Below, piece after piece: positions 18,809 to 26,883 of a stretch of 64,000 nt of DNA (its first letter is position 1; every line of letters starts with the position of its first letter). A program made the position numbers and the translations under genes. The notes under the pieces were generated by a model. It had not been told where the DNA came from. It ran no database searches and saw only the letters and a list, made by a program, of their open reading frames with translations. Source of the stretch: Hyphomicrobiales bacterium (GTDB taxonomy: Bacteria > Pseudomonadota > Alphaproteobacteria > Rhizobiales > Rhizobiaceae); the NCBI GenBank assembly GCA_900473915.1, contig UCNG01000008.1, positions 62,001-126,000 of the forward strand. Direction: 5' to 3'.

Positions 18809-19090
18809 TCAATCCGCAGTCGCCAGACGGCGCATGGTAAACTCGATCACATCGTCCGGCCGTTCGCACCAGCTTTCAATCTCGGTCCAGTAGGCTGCTT
18901 TTGGGAATGTCTCGAACCATTCACGCGCCTTTTCGCGCGCCGCCAGCCTCGGCAGCGTGAATGTCTCGCGCACGAAGCCATCGCGCGGCATCCGGCTTTT
19001 CGCGCTTTTCTTCACGCTTTTCTGGGCGCGGCTTTTCTCAAGTTGCCTGCGCAGTCCTTCAAGCGGTGGACGGGGCGGTGTTGCTGCCAT
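18809..19090 (-). CDS. small basic hypothetical protein
   Basis: 93-residue protein with a Lys/Arg-rich N-terminal third and a more ordered C-terminal part containing WFETFPKAAYWTEIESW. AGGCAAAGG lies just before the ATG and codon use is normal for the window. I do not recognise a named family. It sits alone between the NUP-family gene and hemF on the opposite strand. Confidence 0.6.
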   Translation of the reverse strand: MAATPPRPPLEGLRRQLEKSRAQKSVKKSAKSRMPRDGFVRETFTLPRLAAREKAREWFETFPKAAYWTEIESWCERPDDVIEFTMRRLATAD

Positions 19091-19252
19091 GCCTTTGCCT
19101 CAAAACCCTGAGCAGAGAAAGATAGGTGAGCAGGTTCGCAAAGACGAGTCTTTTCTTGGGGAGAGGATCCATAAGGGCTTGCGACAGCGCGCTTCGCGCT
19201 TTGCGCCGATGCCCGACTTTTGATAAGCCTGACAAGAATAGTTCATCCATTT

Positions 19253-20322
<1,070 letters not shown>

Positions 20323-20332
20323 AACATTGAGA

Positions 20333-20354
20333 AAGGGCCGGTTTCCCGGCCCTT
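20333..20354. terminator. bidirectional terminator between hemF and GNAT gene
   Basis: Perfect 9-bp stem AAGGGCCGG/CCGGCCCTT with a TTTC loop between two convergent genes. The pyrimidine run on either side is short. Confidence 0.6.
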
Positions 20355-20357
20355 CCC

Positions 20358-20852
20358 TCATATGGCGAAAGCGGAATGATAGGCGACGTCGCCTTCCGGA
20401 ACATCCAGCGCGAAGGCCAGACACTGGAAATATTGCGGAGGCACGCCCGGCAGTTTCAGCCGCGGATCGGCCTTGAAGCCGAAGCGCCCGTAATAGCCGG
20501 GATCACCGAGAAGAACGCAGCCTTTGGCGCCGAGGCTGCGCAACTGCGCGAGGCCCTCGCGGATAAGCTTGCCGCCTATCCCCTCGCCCTGCCGGTCCGG
20601 GCAGACCGAAACGGGACCAAGCCCGTACCAGCCTTTATCCTCGCCGCCGATCTGAACCGGCGAGAAAGCGACATGGCCCAGAATCCGCCCGTCCTCTTCG
20701 GCAACCAGCGACAGGGTGAGCGCCTTTGCGGCACGAAGCGCATCGACGATCTCCCCCTCCTTCTGGTTGCTGTAGGCCACGGTGCGAAAGGCCTCGTCCG
20801 TCAGGCGACGGATTTCGGCGGCATCTTGCGGCGTTTCCTTGCGAATATGCAT
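20358..20852 (-). CDS. GNAT N-acetyltransferase, candidate YjhQ-like antitoxin
   Basis: 164-residue GNAT-fold protein with the acetyl-CoA-binding segment VCPDRQGEGIGGKLIREGL (about residues 83-101) and GDPGYYGRFGF near the C-terminus. A perfect AAGGAGG supports the ATG at 20852. It starts 11 bases after the YjhX/TopAI-family gene on the same strand. In E. coli the topoisomerase I inhibitor YjhX (TopAI) is paired with YjhQ, also a GNAT-type protein reported as its antitoxin, so the same partnership is likely here. A free-standing acetyltransferase role remains possible. Confidence 0.82.
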   Translation of the reverse strand: MHIRKETPQDAAEIRRLTDEAFRTVAYSNQKEGEIVDALRAAKALTLSLVAEEDGRILGHVAFSPVQIGGEDKGWYGLGPVSVCPDRQGEGIGGKLIREGLAQLRSLGAKGCVLLGDPGYYGRFGFKADPRLKLPGVPPQYFQCLAFALDVPEGDVAYHSAFAI

Positions 20853-20863
20853 GATGCCCTCCT

Positions 20864-21118
20864 TCACCGGTTGTTTGCCTGGGCGCGGACATTTTCACGC
20901 CCCTTCAACGAAATGCGATAGGGACTGCCCATGCGGGATTCGATGAGCCGCTTGCGGCGCAATTGCTGGAAAATCGCCATCGTGCAATCGGAAAGCAGAT
21001 AGCCTTCGCGGGTATAGCATTCGATTTCGTAGATACGCCCGCCTTCGCGCAGATGGCGGATGTAACCGCCCTGCGCCAGCACGTGCAACACGCGCTGTTC
21101 CATGCGTGAGATATTCAT
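20864..21118 (-). CDS. topAI: YjhX/TopAI-family toxin (UPF0386)
   Basis: 84-residue protein of the YjhX family. The characteristic N-terminus MNISRMEQRVLHVLAQGGYI, the central ECYTREGYLLSDCT and the C-terminal SRMGSPYRISLKGRENVRAQ are all present, and the length fits. E. coli YjhX (TopAI) binds and inhibits DNA topoisomerase I. The fold looks like a small winged helix. It is the first gene of a two-gene unit with a GNAT partner 11 bases downstream. Whether the chromosomal copy is toxic here is not shown by sequence. Confidence 0.88.
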   Translation of the reverse strand: MNISRMEQRVLHVLAQGGYIRHLREGGRIYEIECYTREGYLLSDCTMAIFQQLRRKRLIESRMGSPYRISLKGRENVRAQANNR

Positions 21119-21312
21119 TGTCGTTCATGCCTGGATGGAAACCATGACAAGCACCAGCCTTCGCGGACAGTCTGCACCGTCCACGGCCAATGCCGTTTCC
21201 GTCCCTGGACCTGCCTGTCAGGCGCTCTCAGCACCCGTCATTCGCAGTTTCGTCCGGAACGCTCAAAGGCTTCCTACAATCTCCAGCATCAACAATTCCT
21301 CGGTCAGAGGTC

Positions 21313-21339
21313 AAAAACAGGAGGGCGATAACCCTCCTG
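21313..21339 (-). terminator. terminator after LpxO-like gene
   Basis: Stem CAGGAGGG/CCCTCCTG with a six-base loop; the minus strand continues with five Ts, so it ends the hydroxylase transcript. The bases from here to the topAI gene hold nothing else I can name. Confidence 0.75.
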
Positions 21340-21375
21340 CTCATTTACAAGCACGGAATCCCGGTGTCAAACCGT

Positions 21376-22212
21376 TCAGGATTTCGGCTGGTTACGCAGC
21401 TTTTCGGCTTCCGCGTAGAACTTCTTTTCCCACTCATTGTGGTTGTCCAGCCCTTCCTTGATGAAGGGCGTGAAGATGGCGAGGTTCATCAGGCACCAGT
21501 TGACCAGCCGGGCCGGGAACTTCAGCGGCTTCACGAAATCGACGAAAAGGACCACCCGCGTCTTGTCGGTGTGGTTCCACGCCTCATGCTCATAGGCATC
21601 GTCGAAAATCAGCACCTTGCCTTCCTGCCAATGACAGACCTGTTTGTCCACGCGGATGGCAAGCTTGTCGTTCGGCTCCGGCACGATGAGACCAAGATGC
21701 AGGCGCAGCACGCCATTATAGGGTCCACGATGCGGCGGCAGATGCTTGCCCGGCTCGAAGATGGAGAACATGGCCGTGGTCAGACCGGGGATCTTGTTGA
21801 CGATCCGCCAGGTTTCCGGGCAGGACTTGATGTTCTGTTCCGACTTCACACCGAAACCGAGCAGGAAGAATGTCTTCCAGCGATTGTCGGTCGAGATCGT
21901 CTTCACATCGGTCGAAATATCCTGAAAGGAAGGCAGCTCGCTCTGGCGTAGGAGAACCGTGTCCAGTTCCTTGCGGATGGCCGGCCATTCCTTCTCGATT
22001 TCCGCCGCCCATGGAAAGGTTGCGTTGTCATAGACCGGCGGATTGCCGAGCTTGGCATATTTCAGGTTGAGACCTTCGGCCCAGGATACGATCCCCATGA
22101 AAAAACGGGTGATCCGGCTTGGCCGGTCCATCGCGGCGATGCCTTCGGTGCCAAACTTCTGCTTCGGATCGGTCGCTGTCTTGTCTTGTATCGATGTATC
22201 GGGATTGGACAT
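21376..22212 (-). CDS. aspartyl/asparaginyl beta-hydroxylase family protein, LpxO-like
   Basis: 278-residue Fe(II)/2-oxoglutarate dioxygenase with the family segment HRGPYNGVLRLHLGL (first iron-ligand His), the second His in YEHEAWNHT and the 2-oxoglutarate-binding Arg in DKTRVVLFVDF. Relatives include LpxO, which adds a 2-hydroxyl to a lipid A acyl chain; a hydrophobic C-terminal segment (LVNWCLMNLAIFTPF) suggests membrane contact as in LpxO. ATG at 22212 is preferred over an upstream TTG. Lipid A as substrate is inference. Confidence 0.82.
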   Translation of the reverse strand: MSNPDTSIQDKTATDPKQKFGTEGIAAMDRPSRITRFFMGIVSWAEGLNLKYAKLGNPPVYDNATFPWAAEIEKEWPAIRKELDTVLLRQSELPSFQDISTDVKTISTDNRWKTFFLLGFGVKSEQNIKSCPETWRIVNKIPGLTTAMFSIFEPGKHLPPHRGPYNGVLRLHLGLIVPEPNDKLAIRVDKQVCHWQEGKVLIFDDAYEHEAWNHTDKTRVVLFVDFVKPLKFPARLVNWCLMNLAIFTPFIKEGLDNHNEWEKKFYAEAEKLRNQPKS

Positions 22213-22293
22213 CTCATGCTCTTTCAAAACGCGCGCTAAAAAGTTTTCAGCTTTAACAGGATGAAACTACGGCTGAAATTTGCAAGCAAGCCA

Positions 22294-23559
22294 CTAGTTA
22301 TTCAATTTATCACGATCAAGTTTGTCCAGAAGCGCGGCACGGTCAAGGCTAAAACCGGAGTCTATCCAGAAAGTTTCAAGGGACCGCAAGGCCTCGCCCA
22401 GACCCGGCCCCTTCTCGATGCCCAGCGCCAGAAGATCACTCCCGGTGACGGGAAAGACCGGCGCGTCGTAGCGTTCGGCAGCATCCAGAAGACGCGCGAA
22501 ACCACCGGCGCGGATCATGGCATCGTCGCTGCCTGCGGCATCGGCCCGCGCCCCGGCATAGGCGAGACGAATGCGATCCAACACGGCCTGCTTGCTGCCG
22601 CGATAGATGGCCTTCTTCAATGCCTGTTCGGAAAGCTCCGGCTTGACGGCATCGGCGCGCGCCCAGGCTTCCAGGCGCGCCCTTTCCGCATTGGACATTT
22701 TGAGCCGCTTGCCCATTTCTTCCATCCGCACGCTATCGGGCGGAACAATGCTTGCGAGCCGCAAAAGCGGATCAGCCTGCCAGCCAAGGTCGGCCTCGGT
22801 TCGCACCAGCCCATGAATGGCGTCGATACCCCATTTCTCGCTTTCCGGCAGGATCAGATTCAGCACTCCGCCCTGACGCATCCACAAAAGCGCGCGCGAC
22901 GGATCGGGCGCGGACAAGAGCTTCTTCAGTTCCGCCCAGACCCGCTCGGCGGAAAGCTGAGCAAGGCCGTCTTTCAGCCGCGCGCTGGCCCGCAAGCCGT
23001 CAGCCTCGGGCCGTCCCGAACCATACCAGGCGAAGAAGCGGAAGAAGCGCAGAATGCGAAGATAGTCCTCGCGAATGCGCTGTTCCGCATCGCCGATGAA
23101 GCGCAAAGTCCGGCTTTCAATATCGGCAAGACCGCCAACGTCGTCGATAATCGTGCCATCAGCGGTCGCATAAAGCGCGTTGATGGTGAAGTCGCGCCGC
23201 TCCGCGTCAGCTTTCCAGTCGGTCCCGAAAGCCACTTTCGCATGACGGCCATCCGTCTCCACATCCTGCCGCAGCGTCGTTACCTCGAACGGATGCCCCT
23301 GCACGACGACCGTGATCGTGCCATGCTCGATGCCGGTCGGCACCGGCTTGAAACCGGCCTCCTTCGCAAGCCTGACTGTCTCCTGCGGCAGATGCGTCGT
23401 CGCCAGATCGACATCGCTGACTTTGGTGCCAAGCAGCGTGTTGCGCACTGCACCGCCGACCACGCGTGCCTCGCCGCCATCGCGGTTCAGCGCATTGAAC
23501 AGGGCCTGCAACGGCTTTGCCTTCAGCCAGTCCGCCTTGCCGGAAATATTGATACTCAA
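22294..23559 (-). CDS. cca: CCA-adding tRNA nucleotidyltransferase
   Basis: Class II nucleotidyltransferase adding or repairing the 3' CCA of tRNA (poly(A) polymerase-like head domain). The 421-residue protein has the GGAVRN phosphate-binding motif (35-40), the catalytic DVD (49-51), the RRDFTINAL motif and the REDYLRILRFFRF motif. The TTG start overlaps the stop of the upstream Nudix gene and has AAAGG at about nine bases. Last gene of an overlapping trio. Confidence 0.9.
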   Translation of the reverse strand: MSINISGKADWLKAKPLQALFNALNRDGGEARVVGGAVRNTLLGTKVSDVDLATTHLPQETVRLAKEAGFKPVPTGIEHGTITVVVQGHPFEVTTLRQDVETDGRHAKVAFGTDWKADAERRDFTINALYATADGTIIDDVGGLADIESRTLRFIGDAEQRIREDYLRILRFFRFFAWYGSGRPEADGLRASARLKDGLAQLSAERVWAELKKLLSAPDPSRALLWMRQGGVLNLILPESEKWGIDAIHGLVRTEADLGWQADPLLRLASIVPPDSVRMEEMGKRLKMSNAERARLEAWARADAVKPELSEQALKKAIYRGSKQAVLDRIRLAYAGARADAAGSDDAMIRAGGFARLLDAAERYDAPVFPVTGSDLLALGIEKGPGLGEALRSLETFWIDSGFSLDRAALLDKLDRDKLNN

Positions 23560-24179
23560 ACGTAGAGCCTTTCATAAAGTCCGCGAATGATGCCAGCGGT
23601 TGCCCCCCAGATGAATCGCTCATGATAGGGCATGGCGTAATAAAAGCGTTCCTTGCCGTTGAACATCCTGCTTTCACGCCGATGATTCACCGGGTTCATC
23701 AGGAAGGAAAGCGGCACTTCGAAAATATCGGCCACTTCGTCGGGGTTGGGATGCAGGTCGAACGGCGTCTTCACCACTGCCAAAATGGGCGTGATCGAAA
23801 AGCCGCTGCCGGTCAGATAGCGCGGCAGATTGCCGATGATCTCGGCGCGATCCGCCGCAAGCCCGATTTCTTCATTGGCCTCGCGCAGTGCTGCCCGTTC
23901 CGCCGTGCCGTCCTCCGGGTCGATTGCACCGCCCGGAAAGGCGATCTGGCCGGAATGCTTGCGCAATGTGTCGGTGCGCTGCGTCAGAAGCAGCGTGGCT
24001 TCCGACCCCCGATCCACCACCGGCACCAGCACGGCTGCATCACGCATTTTCGCGGTCACCATGGCCTGCGTGAAATCGGGATTGAGCGAATGATCGCCGG
24101 TTACCGCATCGTGATCGGGACGCCATTGCCGGACTCGCTCGGCAAAGTCACTGGCTGAAAAGTCAGGGAATGCATTCAT
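23556..24179 (-). CDS. Nudix hydrolase, CoA pyrophosphatase type
   Basis: 207-residue Nudix protein with LLTQRTDTLRKHSGQIAFPG (about residues 64-83), the signature that marks the CoA diphosphatase (NudL/Pcd1) subgroup, followed by the Nudix-box end ALREANEEIGL (97-107). It probably hydrolyses CoA to phosphopantetheine and ADP. Four bases overlap with DUF1285 upstream and with cca downstream, so all three are translationally coupled. Confidence 0.88.
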   Translation of the reverse strand: MNAFPDFSASDFAERVRQWRPDHDAVTGDHSLNPDFTQAMVTAKMRDAAVLVPVVDRGSEATLLLTQRTDTLRKHSGQIAFPGGAIDPEDGTAERAALREANEEIGLAADRAEIIGNLPRYLTGSGFSITPILAVVKTPFDLHPNPDEVADIFEVPLSFLMNPVNHRRESRMFNGKERFYYAMPYHERFIWGATAGIIRGLYERLYV

Positions 24180-24841
24180 TGCAGTGCCGCCTCCAGCGCA
24201 TCGGACGCCATGATCGGAAACACCACGCCGCCGGACCGGACGGCAAATGTCGGCACGCCGTCGATTTCGATTTCCTCGCCCAGCGCCACAAGATCATACA
24301 TGACAGAACGCCCGATCAACGCCTCCAGCCGTCCGCGTACCAGCACATAAGGCTTGAGGCCACCGCTTTCCCGCTCGACCACGAAGCGGAGCGGATGCTC
24401 GGCATCGGCTGTTACCACGTCACCGACATTGGTGCGGAAGGTCAGCGCCTGCGTCTCGCCTTCGCCGGAAACTTCCATCTCGACGGCAATGAAATGCGCG
24501 TCTTCCACCCGAATGCCGACTTTTTCCACCGGCGTCACCAGATAGGTCTTGCCGTCCTCATCCTTGCGCAGCACGGTCGAAAACAGCCGCACGAGCTGTT
24601 TGCGGCCAATCGGCGTGCCCATGTAGAACCATGTGCCATCCGCCTTGATTTCCATGTCGAGATCGCCGCAAAACTCCGGATTCCACCGCTCAACCGGCGG
24701 GATGCCGCGCTCTTTCGTCGCCGGTCCGCTTTGCGCATCGGCATGGGCGCGCGCGATCAGCGCTTCCAGCCCGCCGGTCGTCTCAGCGTTCCGTATCGAA
24801 TCTTGCGGCGTGTCTTTGCCTTCAGGGGTGCTTTTTATCAT
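24176..24841 (-). CDS. DUF1285 family protein
   Basis: 221-residue soluble protein of the DUF1285 family, recognised by GTWFYMGTPIGRKQLVRLFS and KTYLVTPVEKVGIRVEDAHF. The structure-known members form a two-domain beta-rich fold with no established function. First gene of the DUF1285-Nudix-cca unit, divergent from the MoxR operon. No signal peptide. Confidence 0.8.
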   Translation of the reverse strand: MIKSTPEGKDTPQDSIRNAETTGGLEALIARAHADAQSGPATKERGIPPVERWNPEFCGDLDMEIKADGTWFYMGTPIGRKQLVRLFSTVLRKDEDGKTYLVTPVEKVGIRVEDAHFIAVEMEVSGEGETQALTFRTNVGDVVTADAEHPLRFVVERESGGLKPYVLVRGRLEALIGRSVMYDLVALGEEIEIDGVPTFAVRSGGVVFPIMASDALEAALQ

Positions 24842-24976
24842 CCGACTCGGTTATTCCTGCTCGAATGTGTTTAATATGCTGGAAGTCATGAAATAGTCAC
24901 CGTTTCGCGGCTTGTCAGCACTATATGCGAATTATAGGGCGCTTCCGCCAGAGCGGTCACATATTGCGAGGTCCAT

Positions 24977-25984
24977 ATGAGCGTTGCCGTCACGCCTGAA
25001 ACCGCCAATCCCGAACAGATAATCGCGGAGGCCGAACGGGCGCTCGCAGATATTGCCCGCATCAAGGCAAGCGTCGGCACCGTTATCTTCGGTCAGGAAA
25101 ACGTGATCGAGCGCACCCTCGTCGCCGTGCTTGCCGGTGGCCACGCGCTTCTCGTCGGCGTGCCGGGCCTTGCCAAGACCAAGCTGGTCGAAACGCTTGG
25201 AACCGTGCTTGGCCTTTCCGGCCAGCGCATCCAGTTCACCCCCGACCTGATGCCCTCCGACATCATCGGCTCGGAAGTCATGGAGCAGGATGCCGACGGA
25301 CGCCGCTCCTTCCGCTATCTGAAAGGCCCGATCTTCGCGCAGCTCCTGATGGCCGACGAGATCAACCGCGCCAGCCCCCGCACCCAGTCCGCGCTTTTGC
25401 AGGCCATGCAGGAATATCATGTCACCGTCGCAGGCCAGCGTTACGACCTGCCAGCGCCGTTCCATGTCCTTGCAACGCAGAACCCGCTCGAACAGGAAGG
25501 CACCTATCCGCTGCCGGAAGCCCAGCTCGACCGCTTCCTGATGCAGATTGACATTCTTTACCCGGAACTCGATGCGGAACGCCGCATTCTTCTGGAGACG
25601 ACCGGCGTTTCCGAGGCCAAGGCCTATGAAATCATTAACGCCGAGCGGCTGATCGAAATGCAGACCCTGGTGCGGCGCATGCCGGTGTCGGAGAGCGTCG
25701 TGGAAGCAATCCTCAAGCTGGTGCGCTCCGCCAGACCGGATGCGGATAATGAGCACGCGAAGAAGCACATCGCCTGGGGTCCCGGCCCGCGCGCCAGCCA
25801 GGCGCTGATGCTCTGTGCAAGGGCGCGCGCGCTTTATGAAGGCCGTCTCGCGCCTTCGGTGGATGACGTGAAGGCGCTGGCCGAGCCCGTCCTACAGCAC
25901 CGCATGGCGCTCAACTTCGCCGCGCGCGCCGATGGCATGCATATTCGTGACGTCATCGCCAATCTGGTAAAGGCTGCCGTCTGA
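24977..25984 (+). CDS. moxR: MoxR-family AAA+ ATPase
   Basis: 335-residue AAA+ chaperone-like ATPase. Walker A is GVPGLAKT (61-68), Walker B LLMADEINRA (about 123-132), and the sensor Asn lies in LATQNPLEQEGTYPLPEAQ. MoxR proteins help assemble or activate partner complexes that often carry von Willebrand A domains. First gene of a four-gene unit; its stop TGA overlaps the ATG of the DUF58 gene. GAGGTCC lies just before the ATG. Confidence 0.93.
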   Translation: MSVAVTPETANPEQIIAEAERALADIARIKASVGTVIFGQENVIERTLVAVLAGGHALLVGVPGLAKTKLVETLGTVLGLSGQRIQFTPDLMPSDIIGSEVMEQDADGRRSFRYLKGPIFAQLLMADEINRASPRTQSALLQAMQEYHVTVAGQRYDLPAPFHVLATQNPLEQEGTYPLPEAQLDRFLMQIDILYPELDAERRILLETTGVSEAKAYEIINAERLIEMQTLVRRMPVSESVVEAILKLVRSARPDADNEHAKKHIAWGPGPRASQALMLCARARALYEGRLAPSVDDVKALAEPVLQHRMALNFAARADGMHIRDVIANLVKAAV

Positions 25985-26883
25985 TGGTCATCGGCGCAGA
26001 AGTTTCCTCCGCAGATCGCAAGGATACGCTTGCCCGCGCCCGTGCGCGGGCATCCGCCCTCCCCGATCTGCTGGTCGAAGCGCAGCGCGTGGTCAACACA
26101 ATCATGAACGGCTGGCACGGACGGCGCAAACGCGGCCCCGGCGAAAACTTCTGGCAGTTCCGCCCCTATGTGGAAGGCGAATCGCTTGCCCGCATCGACT
26201 GGCGGCGCTCTGCCCGCGACGACCACACCTATGTCCGCGACCGCGAATGGGAATCCGCCCATACCGTCTGGCTCTGGTGCGATTTTTCGCCCTCGATGCT
26301 CTATCGCTCGCAATTTGCGCCGGTTTCCAAGGAAGCGCGTTCGCTGGTGCTGACGCTTGCTCTTGCCGAACTTCTGTCGCGCTCGGGCGAACGCATTGCC
26401 TTTCCGTCATTGATCCAGCCATTTTCGGCGCGCAACGGGGCAGAACGTCTGGCGGCAGCGCTGATGCACGAAGCGCCAGCCGCCGCATTGCCGGATATCG
26501 GCCAGATACGCCGCTTTTCCGAAGTCGTCCTCGTATCGGATTTCCTGCATCCCTTCGATGAATTGACCGATCTTCTCGACCGTCTGGCAAAGCGCGGCGT
26601 TCGCGCGCATCTGGTGGAAGTTGCCGATCCGGCGGAGGAAACATTTCCCTATTCCGGCCGCACCGAGTTCCGTGATCCCGAAACCGGCGCAACGCTCGTC
26701 GCCGGTCGGGCCGAAACCTATGCGGACGACTATCGCCGCCTCTACACCGCGCGGCGTGAAACCCTCATTGATTTCTGCAAGCGGCTTGGCTGGAGCTATA
26801 CGGTTCACCGCACAGACAGGCCAACGGCGGAAGCACTGGCGCGCCTGCATGGTGCGCTGAGCGCGACGGGAGCAGGCGCATGA
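25984..26883 (+). CDS. DUF58 domain protein
   Basis: 299-residue protein with the DUF58 core GENFWQFRPYVEGESLARIDW followed by the RDREWE region (about residues 52-88). DUF58 proteins usually work with MoxR and have a vWA-like C-terminal half, seen here as VLVSDFLHPFDELTDLLDRL. The ATG overlaps the moxR stop and the gene's last four bases overlap the next start, so translation is coupled. No transmembrane segment is obvious, so it is probably cytoplasmic or membrane-associated. Confidence 0.88.
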   Translation: MVIGAEVSSADRKDTLARARARASALPDLLVEAQRVVNTIMNGWHGRRKRGPGENFWQFRPYVEGESLARIDWRRSARDDHTYVRDREWESAHTVWLWCDFSPSMLYRSQFAPVSKEARSLVLTLALAELLSRSGERIAFPSLIQPFSARNGAERLAAALMHEAPAAALPDIGQIRRFSEVVLVSDFLHPFDELTDLLDRLAKRGVRAHLVEVADPAEETFPYSGRTEFRDPETGATLVAGRAETYADDYRRLYTARRETLIDFCKRLGWSYTVHRTDRPTAEALARLHGALSATGAGA

